A stretch of 32,951 bases of DNA from Pirellulaceae bacterium (GCA_022448645.1 JAKVBZ010000056.1:1-32951), one strand, 5' to 3'. Shown: positions 8,553 to 16,783, counted from the first letter of the stretch. The notes: generated from the sequence alone by a model not told the origin. Translations and numbers: made by a program.

Positions 8553-10210
8553 ATTCGGTAGATTGGACGGCTAAATCGGTAAGAGACGAATCGCCCTTTG
8601 GGGCCGCGCCGGATGCCGAACTGGGCAGAGTAGATCGTGTTTTCGCCATTTCCAGCGAATTCTTAAATCCGATTCTGGTGAAGGAAGGTCGTCAGGCATT
8701 CAAAAGCTTCCAATTCTTTTTCACGTTTCTGCTTCTGCTGTTGATCGGATGGGTATGGTCGGTGTTTGGTGTGTCTTGCAATATGCCGGGCATCTATTAT
8801 GTACCAGCCGGTCCCATGATGATTGTGGGTTATTTGTGGATTCTTTCTTTTCCGTTATTGGTGGTCATCCCGTTTGCCTCTTTTTTGTCTTTGGCCAGGG
8901 AACGCAATGACGGTACTTTCGAGCTTGTGTCCATCACCACACTTAGCCCATTGCAAATTATTGTGGGCAAGTTAGGCAGCTCGGTGGTTCAAATGCTGAT
9001 CTATCTTTCTGCGCTGTCACCTTGTCTTGCCTTTACCTATCTGCTGCGCGGAATCGACATCCTTACGATTCTTGTGTTGATGCTCTATGTGTTTGCAGGA
9101 TCCATTGGGTTGTCTGCCGTGGGACTGTTATTGGCCACCATGGCAGTTGGCAGTACAGCTCAAGGGTTCTTGATGGTGGCGCTAGGCGGTGGGTTGCTGT
9201 TTTGTTTTTTCGTTGGTTGCATCACAGGCACACAACTTGTGTTGTTTGGTGCATTCTCGGTCGGAGAATTCGACTTTTGGATAATTCAACTGTGTGCATT
9301 TAGTTTTTTCGTGGTGCTAGGGATGCTCGTGTGCTTGGCTGCTGCGGCGCGAATTGCGCCTGTCGGTGAAAATAGATCGACTCGTCTTCGATCCTGTATG
9401 CTGCTCGCCAACATGATCATCGCCGGCTGGTGTGCCTATTTCACCGCGCGTTCCTACGACGAAGATGTTGTGATGGGGTTCATAATCCAGGCTGCCATGT
9501 TCTGGTACGCCATGGGAGTCTTCATGACTTGTGAATCTCCCGTCATGTCAGAGCGTGTTAAACGGTCGTTGCCCGTTACCAGTCTAGGCCGTGTTCTCTT
9601 TACGTGGTTCAATCCTGGGCCGGGTACGGGGTACATGTTTGCGGTGGGCAATGTGGTTGCCATGACCGTGTGGGCCGTGGGAGTGATGGTGGTGGTCCAG
9701 GTCGGCAAGGGTGGAACGTTTGACGTGGACGTGTTCGTGTTGGGCTTGATTTGCTCAGCATATGTCGTCCTCTATCTGGGGTTGATTCGTCTGGTGATTG
9801 CAGGGATTCGTCGTTTTGTGTCCTGCGGAATGCTGTGGGGGTCGTTATTACACATGGTCTTTCTGTTGGGGGGCACGGCATGTGCTTTGGGGGGGCAATG
9901 GGGCATCTTGTACGAATTCAACTACTCGCCACTGCAAATTGCGAATCCATTTTGGACTACGTTCAAGGCAGCGGAGGGCAATATCCTGGTTTACACAGCG
10001 CCCATCTTGCCAGGAGTCCCTGTCGTGCCCGTGATGCTTGTTACCGGAGCTATCTTGGTGTTCGTGTTGAACCTTTTCTCTGTCGTCGATGAGATGCGTT
10101 ACAAACACAAAGAGGCTCCGGAACGTGTACTTGCTGACGAACTCGAATTGCACCCCCAGCCAGAAAAAGTGGACACGGCAACGAACCCCTGGGATCAACC
10201 GGAGGGGTGA
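8549..10210 (+). CDS. ABC-2 type transporter permease
   Basis: The product is a 553-residue integral membrane protein with about twelve hydrophobic segments. After a soluble N-terminus of about 50 residues comes 'NPILVKEGRQAFKS', then the first helix, and later 'SLARERNDGTFELVSITTLSPLQIIVGKLGSS', which is typical of ABC-2 permeases (the E-R-x-x-G-T-x-E-x-L pattern before the K-hinge). The start is GTG 8549, four bases inside the end of the ATPase gene. At this length it is larger than a simple six-helix permease and may be two permease halves fused. It closes the four-gene operon. Its role is membrane transport or export of an unknown substrate driven by the preceding ATPase. Confidence 0.88.
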   Translation: MNSVDWTAKSVRDESPFGAAPDAELGRVDRVFAISSEFLNPILVKEGRQAFKSFQFFFTFLLLLLIGWVWSVFGVSCNMPGIYYVPAGPMMIVGYLWILSFPLLVVIPFASFLSLARERNDGTFELVSITTLSPLQIIVGKLGSSVVQMLIYLSALSPCLAFTYLLRGIDILTILVLMLYVFAGSIGLSAVGLLLATMAVGSTAQGFLMVALGGGLLFCFFVGCITGTQLVLFGAFSVGEFDFWIIQLCAFSFFVVLGMLVCLAAAARIAPVGENRSTRLRSCMLLANMIIAGWCAYFTARSYDEDVVMGFIIQAAMFWYAMGVFMTCESPVMSERVKRSLPVTSLGRVLFTWFNPGPGTGYMFAVGNVVAMTVWAVGVMVVVQVGKGGTFDVDVFVLGLICSAYVVLYLGLIRLVIAGIRRFVSCGMLWGSLLHMVFLLGGTACALGGQWGILYEFNYSPLQIANPFWTTFKAAEGNILVYTAPILPGVPVVPVMLVTGAILVFVLNLFSVVDEMRYKHKEAPERVLADELELHPQPEKVDTATNPWDQPEG

Positions 10211-10499
10211 GTATTGGGCAACAGTGTCTGAACCGTTGGACGTCGACGGTATTTCGGAAACGCTGTTCTAGCGCTTCATGAATTTTGAGTTTCAGGTGGG
10301 CTGAGATCAAACCTACGAGGAACGAGAGTCTATTTCCGGAGGGCCGGATCGGGGACGGCTGATCTCGACACCAGTCTCCTGAAATTCTTGGTTTTTCACC
10401 GAATCGTGGGCGTGTTCAGTTATTGCAAGCTCCTGCTAAGGCCGTGATAAATGGCGGCAGTGGACGCCGTTTTCTGTGCTCTAATCGTGATGTGCTACT

Positions 10500-12038
10500 A
10501 TGCTTGCCAAACTGAACACTTTTTCCATGCTGGGAATCGAAGCCCTACCGGTGGAGGTGGAGGTCGATGTTTCACCAGGAGCGTTGCCAAAAACCATCTT
10601 GGTTGGGTTGCCCGAAGCCGCCGTAAAAGAGAGCCTGCATCGTGTGGAACGGGCGATGGTGAATTCGGGTTTTGCCAGGCCACAAGACCGAGTGGTTTTT
10701 AATCTGGCTCCAGCAGAATTGCCCAAGCAGGCTGCATCGTTCGATTTGCCGATGTGCCTAGGACTGTTGGCTGCCAGTGGCCAAATTCAATCGGAAAAAT
10801 TTCACCGTTATGCTGTTGTGGGCGAATTGGCCTTGGAAGGCAATACTCGTCCCACCAAAGGGGCACTGTCGATGTCCCTTGCCGCTGCGCGCCAACATGG
10901 TTTGGATGGGATTGTGGTGCCGTCAGCCAGCGCATCCGAAGCAGCCGTGGTCGAAGAAGTGGACGTGATTGCGGTCGAGAGTTTGGCTCAAGCGGTTGCA
11001 TTTTTTACCGAAGATGTTGACATTGATCCACGGCCGTCTCAGCTGGACCAGTTGTTTGACCAATTGTCGCACGACGAAAACGACTTTGCTGATGTCAGTG
11101 GCCAGGAAATGGCCAAGCGGGCTATGACGATTGCGGCTGCCGGCAAACATAATCTGCTGATGGTCGGACCACCGGGGTCCGGCAAGACCATGTTGGCGAA
11201 GCGCATGCCGACGATTTTACCGACGTTGTCCGCCGGTGAGTCGATTGAAACGACGAGGATTTACAGTGCGATGGGACGATTGCAACCTGGACAGCCGCTC
11301 ATGGCGGTTCGCCCGTTTCGGACGCCCCATCACACCATCAGCAACGCTGGTTTGGTCGGAGGTGGCTCTGTCCCCACTCCTGGCGAAATATCTCTTTCTC
11401 ACAATGGAGTTCTCTTCCTGGACGAGCTTCCCGAATTCAGTCGTTCGACGCTGGAAGTTTTACGACAGCCATTGGAGGATGGCACCGTCACGATCGCCCG
11501 AGCGTTAAGTTCCACAACGTTCCCGGCCGACCTGATGTTGATCGCAGCCCTCAATCCGTGTCCTTGTGGTTATCGTGGCGATCCGAAACGTGACTGTCAT
11601 TGTTCGCCTCCGCAAGTGGAAAGGTACATGTCTAAAATCTCGGGTCCGTTGCTCGATCGAATCGACATCCACATCGAGGTACCGGCTGTGCCGTTTCAGG
11701 AATTGTCGAATGGTAGTCGAGGAACATCCAGTGCCGCGATGCGTGAGATGGTGTTGTCGGCGCGCACGGCTCAAGAGGAACGGTTTGCAGGCGAACGCGT
11801 CAGGCACAATGGTCAGATGAGCTCTCGTCAAGTTCGTGAGCATTGCAAGTTAGATAAAGAGGGTATGAGTATTCTTACTTCCAGTGTCAATGAAATGGGG
11901 CTTTCGGCCCGCGCTCATGACAAAGTACTGCGAGTCGCACGGACCATCGCAGATCTCGATCAGTGTTCCAGTATCAGCGCACAACACATCCATGAAGCTG
12001 TCAACTATCGCATGCTGGATCGGCAGATGTGGACGTGA
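10500..12038 (+). CDS. comM: ComM/YifB family Mg-chelatase-like AAA+ ATPase
   Basis: The protein has 512 residues, the normal length for ComM/YifB. It starts with the family's N-terminal ChlI-like domain (LGIEALPVEVEVDVSPG, GLPEAAVKES, FNLAPAELPK). The AAA+ core follows, with Walker A GPPGSGKT at residues 223-230 and Walker B VLFLDE at 304-309. The cysteine cluster NPCPCGYRGDPKRDCHC comes after that, then the C-terminal domain ending HEAVNYRMLDRQ. In naturally transformable bacteria ComM is a hexameric branch-migration helicase that helps integrate incoming DNA; in others its role is less clear. The start is ATG 10500, without a strong Shine-Dalgarno. It is separated from the ABC operon by about 290 bases in which I see no gene. 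A decayed copy of its last codons occurs at 13441-13479. Confidence 0.95.
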   Translation: MLAKLNTFSMLGIEALPVEVEVDVSPGALPKTILVGLPEAAVKESLHRVERAMVNSGFARPQDRVVFNLAPAELPKQAASFDLPMCLGLLAASGQIQSEKFHRYAVVGELALEGNTRPTKGALSMSLAAARQHGLDGIVVPSASASEAAVVEEVDVIAVESLAQAVAFFTEDVDIDPRPSQLDQLFDQLSHDENDFADVSGQEMAKRAMTIAAAGKHNLLMVGPPGSGKTMLAKRMPTILPTLSAGESIETTRIYSAMGRLQPGQPLMAVRPFRTPHHTISNAGLVGGGSVPTPGEISLSHNGVLFLDELPEFSRSTLEVLRQPLEDGTVTIARALSSTTFPADLMLIAALNPCPCGYRGDPKRDCHCSPPQVERYMSKISGPLLDRIDIHIEVPAVPFQELSNGSRGTSSAAMREMVLSARTAQEERFAGERVRHNGQMSSRQVREHCKLDKEGMSILTSSVNEMGLSARAHDKVLRVARTIADLDQCSSISAQHIHEAVNYRMLDRQMWT

Positions 12039-12382
12039 CACCGTTAGGTACAACTGGAAGTGGAGAAGTCGGGCTCAGGGGTGAATCGCTACACCAGTAG
12101 CGGACGCGATATCTCGGGCAGGTTTTTGTTCTCGGTAATGATTTCCACAAAGCTTCCTGCTCTTTTTCTTTTCCCATAACATACCTTGCTGTGAAACGTT
12201 TCGAGACCAAACCGTGTAGGTTGTCCACCGCCGCGCGGGCAAGAGTGTTATGATGGTGCTTGTTGAGCCTCAGGTGTGGCAACCATGTGTTCACAAAAGC
12301 ATCCTGAATTCATTCGGTGCACAAATCTGTGTGGAAGCTGCGCACGACATCGGGATTTTTCACTTTTAAGATGGGGTACCAT
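12039..12382. other. Intergenic region after comM
   Basis: No convincing gene is present. The frame of the following protein remains open up to a GTG at 12317, but those residues precede the conserved part and I prefer ATG 12383. A TATGAT hexamer near 12250 could be a -10 element, but no good -35 lies at the right distance. Confidence 0.4.
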
Positions 12383-13066
12383 ATGGCGGCAATAGATCCA
12401 AGCGTTCGTGTTGCTAGAAACACCTTTGGACAGCTCTCAGTAAAGTATCCCTGTCCGTCGTGCGGTGCCAAACTTGCCTCCAAGGCTGAGCTGGCCGGTA
12501 AGGAAGACTCATGCCCAGACTGCCAGGCGACATTCATGGTTCCAGGGGCTGACAACATACATGCATTCCAGCGCCAAGAGGCGCAAAAAGCCAAGGATCA
12601 GCAGCAGAGGCAAAGTGAAGAGCGTCTAGAGAAACAGCGGGCACGTGAGGCCAAGCTAAGAAAACGAGAATTATTGCGCCAGGAAAAGGCGCGACTAGCT
12701 GCCGAATTAGAGCTCCAAGATACGAAACGGTCAACTGTGGTGACCTGGTGCAATCGAGTCTACTACAAGATTCTGGAAAGCATGTACTGGTGCGTGACAA
12801 TTAGCTGCGTTGTAAGTCCTGTGGTCGGCTTTGGGATTTGCTTCTACATGATTGTCGCAATGGGTAATGTTATGGGCGGGCTGCTGATCTTTGTGTTGTG
12901 TGCGGGGGCAGCCCTGCTTGTCTGGGTGAATATGATCATGTTCATTGGCCTCGTCGGCACGCTGCTCGAAATAGAGAAAAATACCCGCGCCATACGGCTG
13001 GAATGGGAATTCAATGCAGATGATTTATCGGATGATGAGGAGTTGTTGGACGACGTGGAGCTGTAG
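12383..13066 (+). CDS. Zinc-ribbon, coiled-coil, two-helix membrane protein
   Basis: This 227-residue protein of unknown function has a clear modular layout. Residues 24-47 form a four-cysteine zinc ribbon (CPSC at 24-27 and CPDC at 44-47, with the GK before the second pair), a type common in planctomycete proteins. Residues about 58-115 are strongly charged and rich in Gln, Glu, Arg and Lys, probably a coiled coil. Two long hydrophobic stretches follow (about 130-190), and the tail is acidic (DDLSDDEELLDDVEL). Candidate starts are GTG 12317, ATG 12371 and ATG 12383; I chose the last because it sits just before the conserved part, but the evidence is not strong. It stands alone between comM and a region holding a comM remnant. 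A cytosolic zinc-binding head attached to the membrane is the likely arrangement. Confidence 0.7.
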   Translation: MAAIDPSVRVARNTFGQLSVKYPCPSCGAKLASKAELAGKEDSCPDCQATFMVPGADNIHAFQRQEAQKAKDQQQRQSEERLEKQRAREAKLRKRELLRQEKARLAAELELQDTKRSTVVTWCNRVYYKILESMYWCVTISCVVSPVVGFGICFYMIVAMGNVMGGLLIFVLCAGAALLVWVNMIMFIGLVGTLLEIEKNTRAIRLEWEFNADDLSDDEELLDDVEL

Positions 13067-13770
13067 TTTTAGGGATGTGAGTTGAGTCGTGTGCAAACGC
13101 AGTCCTGAAGAAACTGACTCACACGGGTTCTTGCAGGCATGCGAGGACTTTTTTCGGTATCGTCACGGTGCGCCAAATTGGGAAACGGCACATCGAGGCT
13201 GGGGGATTCATTCCTCACCAGTGAACGGGCGACTGATCGGTCGAAAAAGAGTCACTGCCGTCTGGCTTGAGAAAAAGGTGGTAATTTGAAACACGCAGAC
13301 GCAAAGATTGCGGTGGGGATATTGATCGCCAATCGCTTGGCAGAGGGTACTCGGCAGGGAGGAAATACATGTTGAAACAGGAAGGCAGAAAAAACAGGTG
13401 CTTCAGTTTTCTGTCATCAATCGTTGTGCCTACTCTTTGTCATGAAGCTATCAACTATTGCATGCTCAACCGACCGTGAGGAGCCTGGCAAGTTGGGTAG
13501 TATTGATAGACTCATTGACACGAAGTCTTGATAAGGAGTAGATTGCTTTTGGCTGTGGGAGGCGACGCCTGCGGTCAATGGGGCAAAATTCATATGGGGC
13601 AGACCGCTCATTCATTTCTAGGTGAACTTGTTTCACTGCTGCAACACGTCAGGCTTCGTCCTGCAGCAACAAGGAAAATTTCGACGGCTCACGTCGATGT
13701 ATTCGTTTCTCCTGATTCGTGCGTCGATCTTGTTTCAGTTCGTTGGCTATCACTGCAAGGGAGTGTACTA
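13067..13770. other. Long gap with a micro-ORF and a comM 3'-end remnant
   Basis: About 700 bases lie between the zinc-ribbon gene and the PEP-CTERM gene. The only recognisable content is the micro-ORF at 13369-13479, whose end resembles the comM C-terminus. The frame of the PEP-CTERM gene is open upstream to 13528, but this part lacks homology-like character and precedes the signal peptide, so it is treated as non-coding. Confidence 0.5.
13369..13479 (+). pseudogene. Micro-ORF carrying a decayed comM 3' end
   Basis: A 36-codon frame starts at ATG 13369, directly after GGGAGGAAATAC, which is a good ribosome-binding site. Its last codons (13441-13479) read HEAINYCMLNRP-stop and match the comM C-terminus HEAVNYRMLDRQ. 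At base level the 39 positions 13441-13479 agree with comM 11990-12028 at 32 of 39 sites without gaps. The first 24 codons do not resemble comM. It is most likely a remnant of a duplication or insertion event; whether the small frame is translated is unknown. Confidence 0.45.
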
Positions 13771-14517
13771 ATGTCACAACCAGGGCGTTGTTGCGTCAAA
13801 GGCATTGCGTTTCTGTCTGTTTTAAGTCTTGCCTGCTTACCGGCTTATGTCATTGCCGGACCTTTAACTCCTCCATCCTTAAACCCTGGCGATCCTTACC
13901 GTTTGGTCTTTGCGACGTCGACGATTCACGATGCAACTTCTGGAGATATTGCGGATTACAACTCCATCGTGCAATTAGCTGCCGATAGTTCGTTGTTGTC
14001 GCCATTGGGACAAACGTGGACAGCGATTGCATCGACCGATGCTATTGATGCACGCGACAATACGGCGACCAATCCGAGCGTGCACGGAGCGGGAGTGCCG
14101 ATCTTCTTATTTCACAGCTTGATCGCCGCCGATTACAACGACCTTTGGAGTGGACAAGGCCTGTCACATGTTATCGATCGCACCGAACACGGCGATCTGT
14201 TGCCGTCGTTTGCAAGAACGGTGTGGACTGGTACGGCTGCAGATGGGACGGCTGCGGAATTATCGCCAACGATTTCACCATTAGGAGGGCTCAATCCGCA
14301 GTCCGTGGTCGGCGATAGTTTTGCGTCGGGTTCTCTATGGGTGGCCGACGCTTCACAGGTCCATTCTAATTTCAACCGCCTCTATGGTTTGTCAGGCGTC
14401 ATCATTGCTGTTCCTGAGCCGCTACCGCTGATGCAGTTGTGGTGGCTGCCTGTAGCGTTTTCTTTTAGCGTTTCAAGAAGCTTTCGCGTTTCAAGAAACG
14501 TGGGCAGGAGTAGCTAA
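13771..14517 (+). CDS. PEP-CTERM domain exported protein
   Basis: The product has 248 residues. ATG 13771 is preceded by AAGGGAG at seven bases, so this start is well supported. It begins with a signal peptide (hydrophobic core IAFLSVLSLACLPAYVIA, cut near AGP). The middle of the protein is an extracellular domain without a family I can name. The end has the sorting layout expected for PEP-CTERM proteins: VPEP, then a hydrophobic stretch (about 16 residues, LPLMQLWWLPVAFSFS), then arginines. The tail is somewhat degenerate and contains an 18-base tandem duplication. PEP-CTERM proteins are cleaved and anchored or released by an exosortase, which is not encoded here. The gene is convergent with the FHA gene. 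Confidence 0.75.
   Translation: MSQPGRCCVKGIAFLSVLSLACLPAYVIAGPLTPPSLNPGDPYRLVFATSTIHDATSGDIADYNSIVQLAADSSLLSPLGQTWTAIASTDAIDARDNTATNPSVHGAGVPIFLFHSLIAADYNDLWSGQGLSHVIDRTEHGDLLPSFARTVWTGTAADGTAAELSPTISPLGGLNPQSVVGDSFASGSLWVADASQVHSNFNRLYGLSGVIIAVPEPLPLMQLWWLPVAFSFSVSRSFRVSRNVGRSS
14468..14497 (+). repeat. Direct repeat in the PEP-CTERM tail
   Basis: GCGTTTCAAGAA occurs at 14468-14479 and again at 14486-14497, an 18-base period that keeps frame and duplicates a VSR-containing stretch of the basic tail. Confidence 0.8.
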
Positions 14518-14524
14518 GGATGTT

Positions 14525-14563
14525 GGTGTGGGATACAGGGGAACCTGTCATGGTTCACACACC
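14525..14563. terminator. Possible bidirectional hairpin between convergent genes
   Basis: A two-part hairpin lies between the PEP-CTERM gene and the FHA gene: inner ACAGG-GGAA-CCTGT (14535-14548) and outer GGTGTG/CACACC (14525-14530, 14558-14563). There is no T-run on either side, so it may be only a structural terminator or a 3' stabilising hairpin. Confidence 0.35.
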
Positions 14564-14588
14564 GCACTTGCGCAAGAAAGTGTCAACT

Positions 14589-15044
14589 TTAACGTTCTGT
14601 TTCGGGTGGTTCACGCACCCGTTTGACACGAAAACCGATATCTGGTGAACGGTCTTCTGAGCCAGTTCGTCGATCGAGCCCGGCTCTTTCCAACAGTGAT
14701 TTCCCCAAGATCTCTTCGCCAATGGTTTCGATGGGAGGCGGCCCAGTGGCTCCCAGTTCGGCGGGGGAATATTGGACTTCGTATTTGTGTTTGGCGACGG
14801 CTAAAACGTCTCCCGGCTCCAAACAGCGTTCGGTGATGCGGACACCATTAATTTTGGTGCCGTTGCGGCTCTTTAAGTCCTTCGCAAACCAGTATCCATC
14901 CTTGAGGTTCAATTCACAGTGATGGGCTGAAACATTGCTAAAACGAAGCACAATGTCACAACTTTCACGACGGCCCACCAATAAGTTGTTTTTCAATAAC
15001 GGAATGACGTCTCCACCCCCCACGGGTATCAATTGTCCAAACAT
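14589..15044 (-). CDS. FHA domain protein
   Basis: This 151-residue protein is essentially one forkhead-associated domain. The family's key residues are visible: G24-R25 in LLVGRRESCD, S39 and H42 in VSAHHCEL, and S59-R60-N61-G62-T63 in KSRNGTKING. FHA domains bind phosphothreonine peptides, usually on substrates or partners of Ser/Thr kinases. No kinase gene lies in the window. The last 50 residues are charged and proline-containing, without a domain I recognise. The start is ATG 15044. It is divergent from the radical SAM gene and convergent with the PEP-CTERM gene. Its partner is unknown. Confidence 0.9.
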   Translation of the reverse strand: MFGQLIPVGGGDVIPLLKNNLLVGRRESCDIVLRFSNVSAHHCELNLKDGYWFAKDLKSRNGTKINGVRITERCLEPGDVLAVAKHKYEVQYSPAELGATGPPPIETIGEEILGKSLLERAGLDRRTGSEDRSPDIGFRVKRVREPPETER

Positions 15045-15227
15045 TCAACGTGCCTTACTGAGTTCCTTGTCCCTTATCTCCTTACCGTTTCTCTTTTCTG
15101 GGGTTCTCTGGCGAGATCCCAATGTGGAGTGGCGGGGGAAATGCAAAAAAATTAGGATGACAGATTACTAAATGCCCTATTTCTACTGTAGATAGGTCTT
15201 GTTTCAACGTCAACAGACGGTTTTCTC

Positions 15228-16193
15228 ATGCTACCGACCGATTTGGACTGGCATGCGGCGGGGTTAAGATATTTTGCCTATAACTTTTTCCTGCGCCAGC
15301 GGTTTGGACACCGTGTTCAGCGCGTCAGCGTGGACGGAGGATTTACTTGTCCAAATGTGGACGGGACGGTTGCGGTAGGAGGTTGTACATTCTGCGACAA
15401 CCGCAGTTTTAGTCCCAGTCGACGCGAACCCAAGCAACCGATTCTGGATCAGATTGATGAGGGAATTCGACGACTCAAACGACGCTACGATTGCGACCAT
15501 TTTATGGCGTATTTCCAACCCGCCACCAATACCTACGCCCCAGTGGATCGCCTGCAGCCGCTTTACGCCTCCGCCTTGTCTCATCCAAAGGTTATTGCCT
15601 TGGCCGTAGGGACGCGGCCAGACTGCGTAGAAGAACCGGTTCTGAGTTTGTTTGAAGAGTTGGCGCAGTCAACGTACGTTACCGTCGAATATGGGATGCA
15701 GACGATGCATGATCGTTCTCTCGAGTGGATGAATCGAGGGCACGGCCATGAGACCACCGTGGATGCGGTTGAGAGAAGCAGGGATCGTGGGTTCGAGTTA
15801 TGTTTGCACATCATGCTCGGTTTACCTGGGGAGAGCCACGAAGACATGATAGCAACTGCCGAAGAGGTGGCGCGGTTGCATCCAGACGCTGTAAAAATGC
15901 ATAACTTGTATGCCGTTAAAAATACACCTTTAGGTGAACAGGTTGAACGTGGCGAAGTGACTTTGATGGATCGCGATAACTACGTTTCCGTTTTGGTCGA
16001 TTTTTTGGAACGAATTCCCTCAGATATTGTCGTCGAACGTATTAGCGGAGAAGCGCCTCCAAAATACTTTGTTGGGCCCTCATGGAGTCTTGATAAGCCG
16101 GCGATTCGACAAGCGGTGATGTCAGAATTTGCACGCCGAGACACGTGGCAAGGTCGTTTGACCAATGTCGATGTGCCAAGTCTTGGTGGTTAG
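15228..16193 (+). CDS. TIGR01212/YhcC-type radical SAM protein
   Basis: The protein has 321 residues, the usual length for this family. The iron-sulfur cysteines are C41, C53 and C56 (GFTCPN... GGCTFCDN), which has the wide spacing typical of the TIGR01212/YhcC group rather than the common CX3CX2C. Further family phrases are present: YFQPATNTYAP, VGTRPDC, VEYGMQT and HIMLGLPGE. These proteins belong to the Elp3-like radical SAM group, bind a 4Fe-4S cluster and S-adenosylmethionine, and their substrate is not established, though RNA modification has been proposed. The start is ATG 15228 with a weak Shine-Dalgarno. rnpB begins about 36 bases after the stop codon. Confidence 0.93.
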   Translation: MLPTDLDWHAAGLRYFAYNFFLRQRFGHRVQRVSVDGGFTCPNVDGTVAVGGCTFCDNRSFSPSRREPKQPILDQIDEGIRRLKRRYDCDHFMAYFQPATNTYAPVDRLQPLYASALSHPKVIALAVGTRPDCVEEPVLSLFEELAQSTYVTVEYGMQTMHDRSLEWMNRGHGHETTVDAVERSRDRGFELCLHIMLGLPGESHEDMIATAEEVARLHPDAVKMHNLYAVKNTPLGEQVERGEVTLMDRDNYVSVLVDFLERIPSDIVVERISGEAPPKYFVGPSWSLDKPAIRQAVMSEFARRDTWQGRLTNVDVPSLGG

Positions 16194-16229
16194 AATAAAA
16201 TCAGTTAGTTTCTTGGAACTCTTTGGTAA

Positions 16230-16650
16230 CACACGTTGAGACGAAGTGGACCGGGCGATCGCTGGTCTTCTTGAGAAGACGAGAGGAAAGTCCGGGCTCC
16301 GTAGGACAGGGTGGTCGGTAACGCCGACCGGTCGTAAGACCCGGGCAAGTGCAACAGAAAGTAAACCGCCATCCCTTTGGGGTGGTAAGGGTGAAACGGT
16401 GCGGTAAAAGCGCACCAGCGGGCGGAGTGATTCGCTCGGCTAGGTAAACCCCACCCGGAGCAAGGTCAAACAGAGAGCATGTTCTCTTCACAGAGAGCAG
16501 CGGCGCGGTCCGTGCCGTGATGACTCTCGGGTAGGCTGCTTGAGTTGTCGAGCAATCGGCATCCTAGAGGAATGATCGCTTCCGTGTGCGGAATTCGCAC
16601 GTGGGAACAGAACCCGGCTTATCGGTCCGCTTCGCCACAACGTGTGCCAG
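16230..16650 (+). ncRNA. rnpB: RNase P RNA (bacterial type A)
   Basis: The conserved core of bacterial RNase P RNA is present in order: GAGGAAAGTCCGGGCTCC (about 16280-16300), CAGAAAGTAAACCGCC, a GGTAAGGGTGAAACGGTGCG stretch with the GGTAAAAGCGCACC hairpin, AGGTAAACCCCACCCGG, TAGAGGAATGATCGC and GAACAGAACCCGGCTTAT near the 3' end. The ends pair as helix P1: CGAAGTGGACC (16242-16252) with GGTCCGCTTCG (16624-16634). A further nine base pairs are possible between CACACGTTG (16230-16238) and CAACGTGTG (16638-16646), separated by a 3x3 internal loop. The RNA is the catalytic part of RNase P and matures tRNA 5' ends. The mature ends may be about 10 bases inside these limits. It follows the radical SAM gene by about 36 bases. 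A T-run follows the 3' end. Confidence 0.97.
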
Positions 16651-16656
16651 TTTTTT
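16624..16656 (+). terminator. P1-associated terminator of rnpB
   Basis: The 3' strand of the rnpB P1 helix, including the extended CAACGTGTG arm, is followed within a few bases by TTTTTT (16651-16656). The other arm of the stem lies 390 bases upstream at the 5' end of the RNA, so this would be a terminator formed by closing the RNA itself. Confidence 0.4.
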
Positions 16657-16755
16657 CCCCGAAACCCCTCCAGAATCGCGGCACGACGGCACAAATTTCT
16701 GGTTGACCACCTAGCGTAAGTGATCGACCCGAGTCGTCGAACCTAAAATAAAATG

Positions 16756-16783
16756 TGGGGTGCCCAGCAAGCTAGCCACCCCA
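16756..16783. terminator. Intrinsic terminator for the ribbon-helix-helix gene
   Basis: TGGGGTG (16756-16762) pairs with CACCCCA (16777-16783) around a 14-base loop. Read on the minus strand, the hairpin is followed by CATTTTATTTTAG, a good T-rich tail, so it should end transcription of the gene at 16817-17311. On the plus strand the following bases are less T-rich. Confidence 0.7.

Noticed and set aside
12317..12382. Upstream extension of the zinc-ribbon protein
   Set aside because: It has a GTG start without a ribosome-binding site and adds residues not expected before the conserved start; ATG 12383 is preferred.
13089..13289. 66-codon frame after the zinc-ribbon gene
   Set aside because: No ribosome-binding site and no family resemblance; composition looks random.
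15177..15196. CTATTTCTACTGTAGATAGG resembles the stem of a Cas12a-type CRISPR repeat (TTTCTAC...GTAGAT)
   Set aside because: It occurs once, the loop would be a single base, there is no spacer array and no cas gene in the window. Most likely a coincidence in the promoter region of the radical SAM gene.
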